64,000 nt of DNA from Gigantopelta aegis (lineage: Eukaryota; Mollusca; Gastropoda; Neomphalida; Peltospiridae), in contig NC_054702.1 in the NCBI RefSeq assembly GCF_016097555.1, forward strand, positions 103,174,017 through 103,238,016. The letters are read 5' to 3'. The notes below the pieces were generated by a model. That model ran no database searches. It saw nothing but the letters and a program-made list of their open reading frames with translations, and was not told the origin of the DNA. Position numbers and translations under genes: made by a program. Below are positions 1 through 12,300 of the stretch, piece by piece; positions within the stretch are counted from its first letter, which is position 1, and each line of letters opens with the position of its first letter.

Positions 1-2495
1 AGCAAGAAAATGATGGTCAAACAACCATAAAGCATGGTGACAGCAATCCACTATCTACATGTAAGATTGTTCCTTTAAGTAAGAAATCTTTACAGCAACC
101 AAATGTCAACAATGCAGGAAATACAGCTGTTGACAGTATTCCCGCTACTGGAGATATTCCTCAAGTGTGTACAACCACTGACAGTAATCCACACATTTAC
201 ACAGCTAGTGATAGGATTTCCCAAGTTTGCACAACTGTTGGCAGTATTTCAAAAGTGTGTACAACTACTGGCAATATTCCGCAAGTTTGTACATCTACTG
301 GCAATATTCCCCAAGTTTGTACATCTACTGGCAATATTCCCCAAGTCTGCACAACTACTGGCAACATTCCCCAAGTCTGCACAACTACTGGCAACATTCC
401 CCAAGTCTGCACAACTACTGGCAACATTCCACAAGTTGGCACAACTACTGGCAACATTCCACAAGTTGGCACAACTACTGGCAATATTCCCCAAGTCTGC
501 ACAACTACTGGCAACATTCCCCAAATCTGCACAACTACTGGCAGTATTCCCCATGTCTGCACAATCCCTATTGGTCTTCCTCCACAATTAATCCCATCCT
601 ACCTCCATTACTTGAGTCAGTTGGTTAAACCCAAATCTGCTGTTCCTGGTGCTTCCAATACCATGACTGTGCCATCTTTTGAAAATAACAGTACTGTATT
701 TAGTGACATGTCGGGCACATGTGTACAAAATAGCAGTGTCATTACACCTCTAAATATCCCTAGTGGACAGGAGCAAAAACATTTTGATGGTCTGGATCCA
801 TCTCTGATTAACCCTTTGTTGTTACCGCTTTTGATGCAGACTCCTGTACATTCAGGACAAGTGAATCCAGTGACAGAATGTGCATCTGGTATCGGTGATG
901 TTTTTCAAAAGTCTTGGTCGGGTAGCTCAGCCTGTCCACCAGTGTTTGCGTATTCCCTTCATCAGACGGAGCAGATGAAATCTAAAGGGCAGACAAACGA
1001 GCAGAATCCCACAGATGTAGCCGATGTGAGAGGTGCTGGTGATACAGTGTGTGGCAACCAGGAGGAAGTGTCTGATTACAGTGGTATGGGTGACAGACAA
1101 CACAATCCAAAACTGAGTGCTAGTCCTCACAAGATCAAATCAACTAAATTGTGGCAGAGTTCAAAACATAAGGTATTTTGTATGTATATATTTAGAGAGA
1201 AAGGTTTTCTGGCTTTATCCAGAATTACAGATTTGTATTCATCTGTACAGTGTTTGCTGGGTTTTTGCTGTTTGTCTGTTATTTTCCACATTCTTCGTCC
1301 AAAAATTACATAAGGTTTCACAACCTACTTTAATTCATCTAATACAGTATTTGCGGGGTTTTTTGCCATTTGACTCTTACTTTCCAAATAAAATGTGTTG
1401 ACTGCATCATTAAATAAAACATTAAATTTTCCTTCCTTCTTACTTTCCACACTCTTTGTTCAAAACTATTAAGTCTTCATAAACCACTTTCATTTTGGTA
1501 TTTTAATTCTTTCATGTGCATATTTCTAACTTAATTTGAGTAGGGTGGGGGTTTTTCTAACAGTCAAAAGGTGTTGCTTCCTCGGTAAAAAAAAAAATGT
1601 TTTCACTGTAATGACATGATTTATCAAAATGACCATATGTCCATTACACAGTTTACACTGATTGCTCAATTTATTTGTGGCATGTTTTTAAAATGAAGAT
1701 TAAAATTATTAAAGTTATGTAATAAATAAAAATTGTGTTATAAATCTGTAATTTCATATCACACATGCAATGCAAGCATGATATGCTTGCAGACTATAAC
1801 TTATTTCTTTTCCTACACATGCATATTTATCTCCTTTAAAATATTAAAGGATAATATTTATTTCATTTGGAATTGTTTTCCTTGCAGAAAAACATTCCAT
1901 TAAAACTGAAGAGAAAGATGGAGCTGAATAAAAAAGTCCAGTCATTACTGCAGGAAATAAGAAAGGTTGTAAGAGTGTGTGTGCATGCATGTGTGTGTGT
2001 GTGTGTGTGTGTGCGTGCGTGTGTGACCTGTTCATAAACAGATGTTCCTTATAATGTTCTGTATTGCTTTTGAATTGCTCTTTTATTTCATTAAAAATAT
2101 TGGTGCCACTGTATTTTCATGATTGTGGTACATCATGCCCATGGGCAGGTAATATTTGAAAAGTATTTTTACTTTTTCACATACTTAAAATCAGTTACTC
2201 ATTATGAAGTCATGGGTTCGTGGGGAGGGTGTCATGATTAGTACATTACAACTGGTACATAGAAGGCCATGGTATGTACTGTCCTATTTATCTATCTATG
2301 GATAGAATTAGTATGTGCAACGTCAATCTATCACCTGTCTTAAAACAAAAATGTAACACGTTATATTGTCATAGTTTAAAATATGCTGAGGTTTTTTAAA
2401 CAAATATTAATTTCCACATATCACTATAAGTCAAGTATTTTGTCTTTTTCTTTCAGACTGAAATTGTCAACAGCGAAGATCGTGGATCCTCATAA
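1..2495 (+). CDS. 3' end of an unrecognised spliced gene with a 10-residue tandem repeat
   Basis: The frame is open from the first base, so the gene starts outside the window. Three exons are read: 1-1172 (donor AAG|GTATTT), 1888-1968 (acceptor TTGCAG; donor GTAAGA, or nine bases earlier at 1965 in the same phase), and 2457-2495 (acceptor TTTCAG, stop TAA at 2493-2495). All junctions are phase 0, and exons 2 and 3 are free of stops in the one frame exon 1 imposes, which supports the model. The protein has Gln/Asn-rich sequence, about 14 copies of a TTGNIPQVC-type unit, about 200 residues of low-complexity Ser/Thr/Pro/Asn sequence, then a basic end encoded by exons 2 and 3 (KLKRKMELNKKVQSLLQEIR). 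I see no enzyme motif, signal peptide or membrane segment. The tail looks like a short helix or nuclear-type basic segment, but no family is recognised. If exon 1 is not spliced, translation runs on to a stop at 1311-1313. Confidence 0.6.
138..569 (+). repeat. In-frame 30-bp coding tandem repeat, about 14 units
   Basis: The 30-base unit encodes the ten residues VCTTTGNIPQ. The middle units are nearly identical and the outer ones diverge (for example DSNPH and GSISK), the usual pattern of arrays that expand from the centre. The unit has no stop in several other frames on both strands, so long antisense reading frames here are by-products. Each unit carries one Cys, replaced by Gly in two units. 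Confidence 0.9.
1975..2027. repeat. (GT)n microsatellite
   Basis: GT dinucleotides with GCAT/GCGT interruptions, starting just after the donor of exon 2 of the gene at the left edge. Confidence 0.9.
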
Positions 2496-4520
2496 ATGAT
2501 GTATAAAAAGACAGAAGTTTACTTTGTCGTGAAATTGATCTGATAATTAGCGTGTGTCTGCTAAGATAATATAACTGACAGGACTTCATACTTCATCTTG
2601 TGGATACTTCATCTTGTGGATACATTTGGTCATGATATACCATTATGACTTGCATGAAATGATGCTGAATTTTGCCAATACAGCAGTTCATTCCTTGTCT
2701 TGTGTTTGATTTGGAAAAAAAGAAATGTGTTGCATATAATTTGTTGACAATACCTTAATCTTGCGTATGTCTGAAAGCTGAAATTTGAAATAACAATCAA
2801 CAACAGTTCATCGTTTCTTTTCCATTCCATTAAGAAACCTTGCGTTTATTTTACTATGATTTACCAATCAGTTTGTCTTGTATGTGAATGAAAACCAACA
2901 GCCATTTGTTCTTTGATATGATATAAGGTAATGTTTTGAGTTTACTGTACTGAGATTGTTGTAATTGTCAGTATTTTGTGTTATGATACTTACAACAAAT
3001 TGCTGTAGTAGAGCACTCAGTTGGGGTGTGATGTATTGCAGGATCGAACCCTCTCAATGGACTTGAGTATTTTGTCATCACAGTGTCCCATGACTGGTGT
3101 AGTCTGCAGTATGTACTCCCCAGCCAAAGGCAGGTTTAGGTTGAAGCCCATAAAATAAAAGCTATCACCAAATACAACTTTTATTCAGCCAAACAAACAA
3201 AAAAGGTGGTAAAAATGTTTTCGAATTAACTGTGGTGAATTAGTAATAAAATATATTCCCCAAATTCAACTTTAATTTGCATTGGGCAACTTGGCAAGTG
3301 ACAGCTTATAGCCTGCTAATGGAAAGTGCTTATAAAAGATCCGTTGCTGCGTATTCATTAAGATTAGCCTTTATAGGGGCAGCAGGTTTCTTCACTCGGG
3401 TGTTGGAAATAACTAGATGTAGATGTCAGACACAAAATGTCCATACTTTAAAAAAGGTCCTGAGATGTGGGGGTTTTTTTTAAAAGTTCTGTTGTTTTTA
3501 TTTGATGTGTAAACCAAGTAGTGCTTTGTATTAATTTCATTATTATTCACATGGACAGTTGACATGTATAAGGACATTGTTCAGCATTAATTCATCTTTC
3601 TGTGTTTGCCTCATGGCACAAATGTTATGCGAGTATTTAAAATTTTCACTATATGTTTCTTCATGTTAGTACAGATTTTGGTGTGAATGAGATTAGCTAT
3701 GAAAAAATATTCACAAGCTATATTACATACAACAATTTTGTAACAATCCAATGTTATCTGTGTTTACCTCGTGGCAAAAATGTTATGTGAGTGCACCATT
3801 ATTTGATATTTTCACTGTATGTTTCTTCATGTTAGTACAGATTTTGGTGTGAATGAGATTAGCTATGAAAAAAATATTCACAAGCTATATTACATACCAA
3901 CAATTTTGTAACAATCCAAAGTCATCTGTGTTTACCTTGTGGCAAAAATGTTATGTGAGTGCACCATTATTTGATATTTTCACTGTATGTTTCTTCATGT
4001 TAGTACAGATTTTGGTGTGAATGAGATTAGCTATGAAAAAATATTCACAAGCCATGTTACATACCAACAATTTTGTAACAATCCAAAGTCAGAATGCTGT
4101 CAGTTTTGTCTTGAAAGATGTGTTCAGACTTGCAATGTTTTTTATATTATATGGATATTTTCACTTGCAGTATTATTTTTAATTCAATATCTCCGACTGT
4201 CCATTACTAGTGTGATATTTTGTAGTGGATCAGTATGATGCGTATTGCCACCAGTGGGAGAGTTAAATTAATATGATACGAGATCTTGTTAACATGTCAC
4301 CATTTTTGCTTGTTCTTGGTACAAATGACTAGATATTAGTTTATTATTATCCTGTCATTATGTCCATTTTTGGTTTTTTATGACAATATTGTGCTTTTAT
4401 TATTACTTTTTCAGTATTACTACTTTTTCTTTCAATAATACCTGCAAATATCTACAATATATGTTTTCATAACAGCATATTTGTGTACTTATGAATAAAG
4501 CAAAATGTTTGGTATTTGGA
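2496..4520 (+). other. Long 3'UTR with polyA signal at 4494-4499
   Basis: AT-rich sequence without an exon follows the stop at 2495. AATAAA at 4494-4499, followed by GT/AT-rich sequence, is the best polyadenylation signal. The UTR holds degraded SINE pieces: a tRNA-like head around 3001-3110 (GCAGGATCGAACC B-box type) and a core piece around 3285-3420. It also holds a three-copy repeat at 3601-4090. The transcript end is inferred. Confidence 0.4.
3601..4090. repeat. Tandem repeat, three copies of about 160 bp
   Basis: Copies start with TGTGTTTRCC at 3601, 3759 and 3927 (periods 158 and 168). Each runs through a shared block about GTACAGATTTTGGTGTGAAT. Copies 2 and 3 share a short insertion (GTGCACCATTATTTG) absent from copy 1, so they came from a second duplication. 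Confidence 0.85.
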
Positions 4521-5768
4521 ATGTAAATGACATGTCATTCATTCATTCATGTTAGGTGAACTACATTGTACAGTGGTCCTATGCTGAAAGTTTTCATTTG
4601 CAGTGATGATCTTAGAAAATGTTTAAATCAGTTATTAAAATATAATACAAATAATCTTCAACAAATTACGTCTGGTGTGGTTTAAAACAAGTCTGTGTTT
4701 TACAATCAAATTGCTTAATTTCCTGTGATTAAAATGTCAGTTTGTGTGACTTGTATGCAAACTGGAAGGTCATGACCCCTATTGAATCGCAAATTGAAAC
4801 AGGTATTTTTAATATCTCACAATGGTTCTTGTAAATGCCATTGTGAATTAAATTATGGTATATTTTTTAAGTATTCATAGCAATAATGGGGAGGGGGATA
4901 TCTTCATTTCTTGATTGAAAAGTTCAGTCTATAAGAACCTAATGTTATCATCACATCCAGTTAGACAAAATGAAGAGTGTCCCAGCCTAGAAAAATCATT
5001 ACATCCCCGACTTGTAATTTAGGATATTTTCAACACGTGGTTTATCATTTCTGCCGTTTTCATTTTATTTTTAAAGAAATCTTAGTAAAAAAAATTGTAC
5101 TTGCCATCCAATAGCTGGTGTTGGTTTTGGTTATAAGAGCAGGTAGCATTGACTGAGACTCAGCAGTGAGGGTTTTTCTTGCTGGAGTACAACTAAACAG
5201 TAAATTAATTAATTAATTCAATCATTCATTATTTTTATTATACCAAGAGGTTAACCATTTCTTACAGTTGATTAGTTTTCTGATTTTGGAATATTGTGTA
5301 TAATTAGAGTTCTCCCCAATATTATGTTTAACTAGTGTTCTCCCCAGATTGACAAAGAGGGTAGGATATTGGAATTTGAATGCAAGGTACATGACTTGGC
5401 AGGTTTGAGGAGCAGGGTTTTTCAATATAAGGATATGATTCTTTGTCAAGTTTTTATTTGGTAATCATGTAAGAAATAAAATTTAACATAATCTTGTTAA
5501 AAAAATACTGTAATAAGTATTACATAATCTTATGAAAAGTACTGCAATAAATATTAAATATTACATTTATATAATGTTTTCTTGGTATTGTGTTTCAAAG
5601 TAAAAATACAGTGTATATATAATATGTCAGTCACTTAATTTAGTGTTAATTAATTCAAATCAGACATAGATGGTTAACTGCTACTGTATATCCTGCCAAA
5701 TGTTTGTGGGGCTGGTTTTTTGGGGGGTCGGGGTTTGCAATGTACCATTGCCAGTTTTCAGTATTATT
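4521..5768. other. AT-rich stretch, no gene seen
   Basis: No protein-like frame, splice set or RNA motif is seen. There are only small local duplications, such as near 5300-5350 (GTTCTCCCCA twice) and 5500-5560. Confidence 0.5.
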
Positions 5769-5931
5769 CAGTGGCATAGCGTGGGCGGTGCCACCTGGGT
5801 GGTTGCCCTGGGGCGCAAAATTCTGGACTGGTGGAAGGGACTCTGGACTGGTGGTAGTGCTAACGGTCCACTGGTTAGGGGGCACAATACTTTCCTTGCC
5901 CTGGGCGCTGGCAACCCATGCTATGCCACTG
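5769..5931. mobile_element. hAT-like MITE with 17-bp inverted ends
   Basis: It starts CAGTGGCATAGCGTGGG and ends with the near-complement CCCATGCTATGCCACTG. The flanks GTATTATT (5761-5768) and GTAGTACT (5932-5939) match at six of eight positions, consistent with an old 8-bp hAT target duplication. The interior is G/T-rich with no coding capacity. Confidence 0.75.
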
Positions 5932-6203
5932 GTAGTACTTATCAGTACTTGAGTTTTAGTTAAGAGGGACAGAACCAACTTCATCTTTAAGCATCAGGCC
6001 TATGGCATATAAAACTTGACTATTCAGATTGTATGCATGCGATTCGAGTCTAGTCTCTAAAGTTTATAAGCAATGGGCCTTGTAGGAAATAGTGACATGG
6101 AGTAACCAAGAAGGAGCTCTAGCCAGGTTACGGACGAATCGGGGCAGTGTTCTGCCTTCCTACATTAGGGAAAGCACTAGTTAACCATGAAATGATTTTA
6201 CAT

Positions 6204-6544
6204 CAGGGCTTCTAGAATTGTTTAAAATCCACTAGCCATGGGATTAGTGATTAAAAACATTTACTAGCCCCAATTAAATATTCACTAGCCCTATTTTACT
6301 TAAATTAATACACTTTTACTAAATAATAGTAATAATCAGATATGTCACCTAAAGAGCTTAAAAACACTAATATTGGAGGTTGGGGTGGGGTCAAGATATT
6401 CATGTTTACAAAATAGACTTAACTGCAACATTTGACAATTGTGTTTTTCACTAGCCATTGGGCATGGCAATAGTAGTTATTTACTAGCCCAACATTGATT
6501 ATCACTAGCCATGGGAGTGGGGCTACCATAATCTAGAAGTCCTG
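6204..6544. mobile_element. MITE with CAGGGCTTCTAGA ends and 5-bp TSD
   Basis: The ends CAGGGCTTCTAGA and TCTAGAAGTCCTG are inverted, and both flanks read TACAT (6199-6203 and 6545-6549). The subterminal motif CACTAGCC is repeated several times on both sides, a possible transposase-binding array. A 5-bp duplication with CAGGG ends suggests a hAT-related family. Confidence 0.75.
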
Positions 6545-7010
6545 TACATTTATAATCATTATTTTCTTCAAAGAATACCACTATATTCTTAGGTTTTATT
6601 TTTTAATATTGTATTTAGAAGTAGCCAAAAGATGGTCAGAATAAATCCTTATTATAATAATGTATCATGAAGTACTGCTAATTGAATTTCAGTGGTCTGA
6701 ATTTCATGTAATTTGTTTACATTAGCAGTAATGAAGAAATTGTGTAGATTTCTCGTCATTGTACTAGTAATTCAGTGGTGTAGCTTTTTTATGGTTATTT
6801 GTTTTACTCTTACAAATGTTTATATCACGTTGTGATATGAATATTTGTCAACTTTTCAGTATTGTTACGATTTAGTAGTCATTTGCCACCATTGTTAGCA
6901 TTTGCATTGGTGTAAAAGTTGACCAAAATAAGACGTGTACTTAGTATGTCTGTTCTACTTTATAATATATTTTGTTTTATTTTTGCAGTTTTTTTCATTT
7001 AGTTTGTGTG

Positions 7011-7292
7011 CAGGACTGTACCTAGATGGGAATAAGTAGGGGTAGTTCTTTCCCCACCCCCCCCCCCCCACCCCCACCCCAAAAAAAGGTGTCATTTTAA
7101 TTTAGAAGTGATCTTGATTACCTGGAGAAAATCCTACTAGTATTTTACAAATAATATAAAAAAATGTAGCAGGCATTCCTCTGAAGACAACATATTAAAA
7201 TTACCAAATGTGTGACATCCAATATCTAATAAATAATTGATGTTTTAGTGGTGTCGAACAAAACAAACTTTTTTAAGCTAGGTACAGTCCTG
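7011..7292. mobile_element. MITE with perfect 15-bp inverted ends, holding a SINE tail
   Basis: CAGGACTGTACCTAG at 7011-7025 is mirrored exactly at 7278-7292. A C-rich tract lies at 7050-7080. The right half (about 7175-7270) is the common SINE tail seen across the window (CCAAATGTGTGACATCCAAT to GGTGTCGAACAAAACAAAC). I find no clear TSD. Confidence 0.7.
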
Positions 7293-7740
7293 GTATAAGC
7301 TGTGAACTGCAAACATTTGTAAATGGCATATTGTTATGTGATATCTATGCACCAGAGGTTTAGATTATTTTCTAGTCAAGAACATAAATCAAGCATGTTT
7401 GAGCATAAACCAAAGATGTTAATAAAAAAATTCCGTTTGGTATTTGTGGACATTATTTTTTGGCTCCTGTGCAATGCATATTGCAAGTCAACAGAATGAT
7501 AATTTCTGCGTGACCAATGTTAACATTTGGTTACGGTTCATATATAACCACATTTCCACTTCTGCTTTAGCTTATTTAGAATTGGTTAAAGTTTACTCTG
7601 AATTATTTAATGGCTGGCATTTATATTTGGTATTGATGTTAACCATGTCATAGTGCACACACCGAACCCATGAATGTGACTCGAGTGAAGGTCTGTGTGA
7701 TTTAAACTAATTTATGTTACCAGTATAAAATGCAAACAGA

Positions 7741-7830
7741 ACGTCGATGTAGCTCGGTGGTAGAGCACTCGGAGTTGTCAACACTGGGTGACCCGATGCT
7801 GGAATGTGAACCCAGTACCTACTTGGTGTA
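7741..7830 (+). repeat. tRNA-like SINE head, degraded
   Basis: GTAGCTCGGTGGTAGAGCAC resembles a polymerase III A box region and is followed by a weak B box. No SINE body follows, so this is a relic and not a tRNA gene. Confidence 0.4.
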
Positions 7831-8465
7831 TAAAAATGAAATCAACTAACCTTCCCTTGCTGTTAACACACAGCTATTAGAAGCTTATTAAATTAGTAGT
7901 AAAATGTGAACATATTTTGTTTAGTAAAAACATTTATTTTCAAAAGGTTTATATTGGTATAAGAAATGTTTAACAAAATTTCAGCTGTACTGTTCTGTAA
8001 CAAGCAACTCAACTTCTGCTGAGGAGATTCAAACCTCTGTGCAAATATCCAGTCACTAATGGAGAAATGTCCACAACAGTTACTCTACAAAGATAAGTTT
8101 ATGTACTACTGTATACTAAGGTTCACGTTGGTCACTTTCACACTCTTTGTTTTGGCATCATACACAAATATAACATATCTTACCATAATTTCACTTGAAA
8201 CAAACACCATGAGGTGCATTAGTAATGTTTAAACAAACATTTTCCAATAGCAATTTGCATTGGAATTTTTCCAGCTTTCTTAAAATAGAAACGATGTATT
8301 TATTGCATACTAAGCCAAAACAAGACTGTGAAGAGTGACTCGCTCGTTGACCGTGGTACTCTCCATAAAGTGAAGCTATGTATCAGTGTTAGGAGTTGAG
8401 CGGTTCAGCTATTAAGGGTTCCAACTGGGTTATAATTATATTAGTTATTGTATTAATAACACACC

Positions 8466-8561
8466 AGGTGCCTCATTCACAACTGCGATCTCGCAGTGCA
8501 ATGCTAAAAGACTAGCAAGGATGATGCGATGTTGCCCAAGAGAGCTTTATAAATTAGGCCC
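8466..8561. mobile_element. Small MITE-like inverted-end repeat
   Basis: GGTGCCTCATTCACAA and TTATAAATTAGGCCC are imperfect inverted ends about 95 bp apart around a CTGCGATCTCGCAG palindrome. No TSD was verified. Confidence 0.35.
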
Positions 8562-9371
8562 CAGTCCTCACTTCGGTCTCTAAATGAAATGGACTCCTCG
8601 GCTTCGAAAATGAGGGATTCGAACAAGATGTCCTCTGTGTCAAAAAGCCATCAAATGTTTAGTAACTACCACCAGTAGAAGCACACCATACAAACACTAC
8701 CACACTTTTCTAGTTACAGAAGTTTAATACAATCCAAGACCTTACATACAAATACCATTACAATCTTTTTCGCCTTGAAATACAAATGATAAGATCACAT
8801 ACAAGTGTCGAGGGGTACCTAAATGCTGTTAGGGTACTACCGAAGGGTCGTGTTTGTTACTGCAGATGCCAAATTAGTCTTGTGGAAACACAATTGCCTC
8901 CAATTACAATGCAGCCTTTTCTGGAATAACTTTATATATGTTTTATCATTTTAACTGTTCCAGTCCTCTGAAAACAATGAGTAACTGACACCTGATTATT
9001 AAAACGGCCATTTAAAAAACACAACCGTGCCTTAGTTTTTTGTATATTTTTGTCCAAGCTATATTATGACACTTTTAAAATTATATTACAATATAATTAC
9101 AGGTACTTCAAACATAGCTCTAAAAGTCAAAATTGTTAATGAATTTTCTCTTATAAATTTTTCACAGGCCACCATCTTTGAAAAAGCTGATTTTGTTTTA
9201 ATATCTGTTAATGTTTAGTATTTTTTTATGCTATTAAAACAAAAAGAGAAATTATGTTACATGAGAGTACATTAATCTATAATAATATCAGTTTTGATTG
9301 CATGTCAATGAACCAAGCTGCATCAGTTAAGATTCTGTTGATGAACCACACATACAGTACATGTATATTAA

Positions 9372-12300
9372 CTAGTGTCTTTGTTCATCTTGTATAGATT
9401 TCGAGTCTTCCCACGGTCTTGGACCCCGAATGTTCTTCCAGCTATCCATGTCTTTCTGCTCGAGTGACTGAAAGAGCAAAAAGTAGTTTACAAAAATGCA
9501 TGCAAAGTTTTTGTGTAACAATACCACTAGAGCATATTGATTTATTAATCATCAGCTATTGGATGTCAAACATTTGGTAATTTTGACGTATAGTCTTGGA
9601 GAGGAAATTGCTTAATTTTTCCATTAGTAGCAAGAGATCTTTTATATGCACCATCACACAGACAGAATAACACATACCAGTCATGGTGCACTGGCTGGTA
9701 CAAGAAATAGCCCAATGGGCCCACTGATGGGTATTGATCCTAGACCAACCACGCACCAGGTGAGCATTTTACCACTGGGTTATGTTACGCCCAAAAATCC
9801 ACGAAAGCAGTCTTTAACAGATTTTGGTAGTGTTTGTTTTCCCAACACAAGAGCACATTGATTGATTAATATTCACTTAATGGATGTCAAACATTGGGTA
9901 ATTCTGACATGAAGTCTTCATTAGCAGCAAATGATGTTCTTTGTGCACTTTCTCACAGATGGGGCACTACATACCATGGCCTCTGATATATCCGTCGTGG
10001 GCCACTAGTTGGAACCAATGGGTACACTGAGGGAGTTATATCCTTAAAAGATTTTTGTACCGTAGGGAATATTTTACTTTTTCAAAATTATTTTATTGAA
10101 AACTATTACAGGCATGTACAGACCTTAGCTAATATGGTATACATTTTAGAAACTAAGGTCAATGACTTGAAATAAAAACACTAGGTAGGCCTTTGGTAAT
10201 GATCATTTCCAGTAGCATGAATCAGATTGTTGTGTTAACCAAACTTCTCAGTGTTCCGGTTCAGGTAAACTTGAATCAGAGTTCCAACATGCGCTCAAAT
10301 CAACCGCATTACACATTTGAACCAAAATCACTGGCATTAATTATTTGTAGTGTATTTCTTAAATAAAGGGGTCAAGAACTATTACTTAAATGCAAATATA
10401 ATTTTGTAGAAAATATTTAACTTCCCAACTACTGTCACTGACGTCAACATCATGCATGTGCTTGAGTAATGAAGGTGGCAATCGAATAGTCCTCACTATT
10501 TTTTGTGGTTTCCTTACGGGAGGAAATGACATAGGCCTAAACTATTGTTTTTATTTGGCTATCAAACTCACAACAGAATGCATGTAATGGAGAGGGCATG
10601 TTGAAAACGAACTTTATACTGAGTTTAAAAACATGTCACTTTGTATGGATTTTTGCAATAATTTAAATCGATGGTGTTAAAAATGGGTTCCCATATAACT
10701 TGTCTTCACGGAACCTAAACAAAGTTTCAGATTGTTTCCCATGATTACAAGAAAATTTGAAATCCTATGGCCTGCTAGGATGGAATAAAGTGCTCTAACA
10801 ACCCTAATATACCGAAGTAACCAAACATACATTAAATGCAAGTAAATTTTACATGGCTAAAACGACAGAGGTAAAACGACAGAGGTAAACCGATGTTTCC
10901 TATGTTAAAATTATACCAGATATTCGGATTCTAAGGAAGGCTTGTCTTCTTTCTTTTTAACTTGGAGGCCATATTTCTTGCCTTCTTCATATGTGATCTG
11001 AAATATTTCAAACAAAATAGTGCAGTATCAGTACTGATAATTCTGACACGGTTTTCAGAGAAACCTTTTTTTTCATTAGCAAAGCCATAAGATCATTCGT
11101 ATGTATTTCCCCCACAGAGAGGATAGCACCACGGCTTTTGATATACCAGTTGTGGACCACTGGTTAGGATTGGGGTGAGGAGAAGAACCCAATCAGAGAA
11201 CAGGTCCGCTGAGGGGGTTCGATCCCAGTCTTCACCAGGAAAAGCAAGTGACCATTCTCGGTCCCTTTCACACTTGCCTGTAAAGTGTTTTAGAAGAGAT
11301 GCAAATTGACTGCCTTGCTACAAAAATCTGAAATACATTGTATTGCCTTCATTTTGCTCATGGCGCAGACTGGTTCCTATGACTAAGCACCCCGGGCAAG
11401 CACTTTACCGACTGAGCTAAATCCTGCGTCTTATAGTAAATGCAACACTTGGTCTAGCAAATGAGAGAAGAAACCTACTGCTGCCACCGGTAGTTGAAAT
11501 AATATGTAAAATGTTCAGTGGACAACTGGCCCCCCAAGTCAAATTAGGGGTCTGTAACAAGGATGTGAGCATGGATTTGAGAAAGAAAACAAAAGAGAGG
11601 AAAATGTGAATGAGTAACAACTGCTGTAGTGCAAACCCTGAAGATGTTTGCCTACAAACTGACATACATGAACCAGTCATGGAAAACTGGAACTAGTCGT
11701 GGAATACTGGCTGGATTGGGAAATCCCCAAGGGTAGGGAACTGACCTAAAAATATATTGGGGTCTGACCAATTGGCATTTAATGTGCAAATGTTACTTTT
11801 TCTCAAAGGAGGGGAGCGGGATATATATGCTACCTGGGATACTGGTTTAATATAAGTGAGGGACAAAAAGGAGAAACTGAGCTGGCTTGTAAATACCCTC
11901 TCGATTCGGTGGCTGGAAAAAAGGTCACAGGAAAACAAATAACAGAAAAAAACCCGCAATTTTGTACAGAAAAATAAATTACAGGAAAATAAAATAATCC
12001 TTGCACAAACTTGTGAGAAGGTTTGAACATGTTCTTCAACCTTGTGGGCTACTACCACACCTCAACCTGGTGGGTTATTGAATGGTTTCAACGTGAGCAG
12101 GCAACGTACAGTGAGCACCATCGTCGCAACCTGTGTATCAATCGTCTGGAGGACCGCAAGACTGTGGCAGAATTTCTCCCTGGCATCAGGTAGAACATCT
12201 ACTTAAACCACCAACATTGAAAACAAACAACACTGTCATCTGTGTTTCATTGCCCAATATATTTTTAATTAAAAGTTGTGACTTTTTTCCATGACGTTTT

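Noticed and set aside
138-569. Regular 30-bp direct repeats resembling a CRISPR array
   Set aside because: There are no spacers; units abut and encode an in-frame peptide repeat in a eukaryotic gene.
5655-5984. Overlapping frames of 80-109 codons
   Set aside because: They cover a MITE with inverted ends; not protein-like.
11693-12058. 121-codon antisense frame in the COX16 intron
   Set aside because: Composition is Phe/Ser-rich as expected for AT-rich DNA; no domain or splice context.
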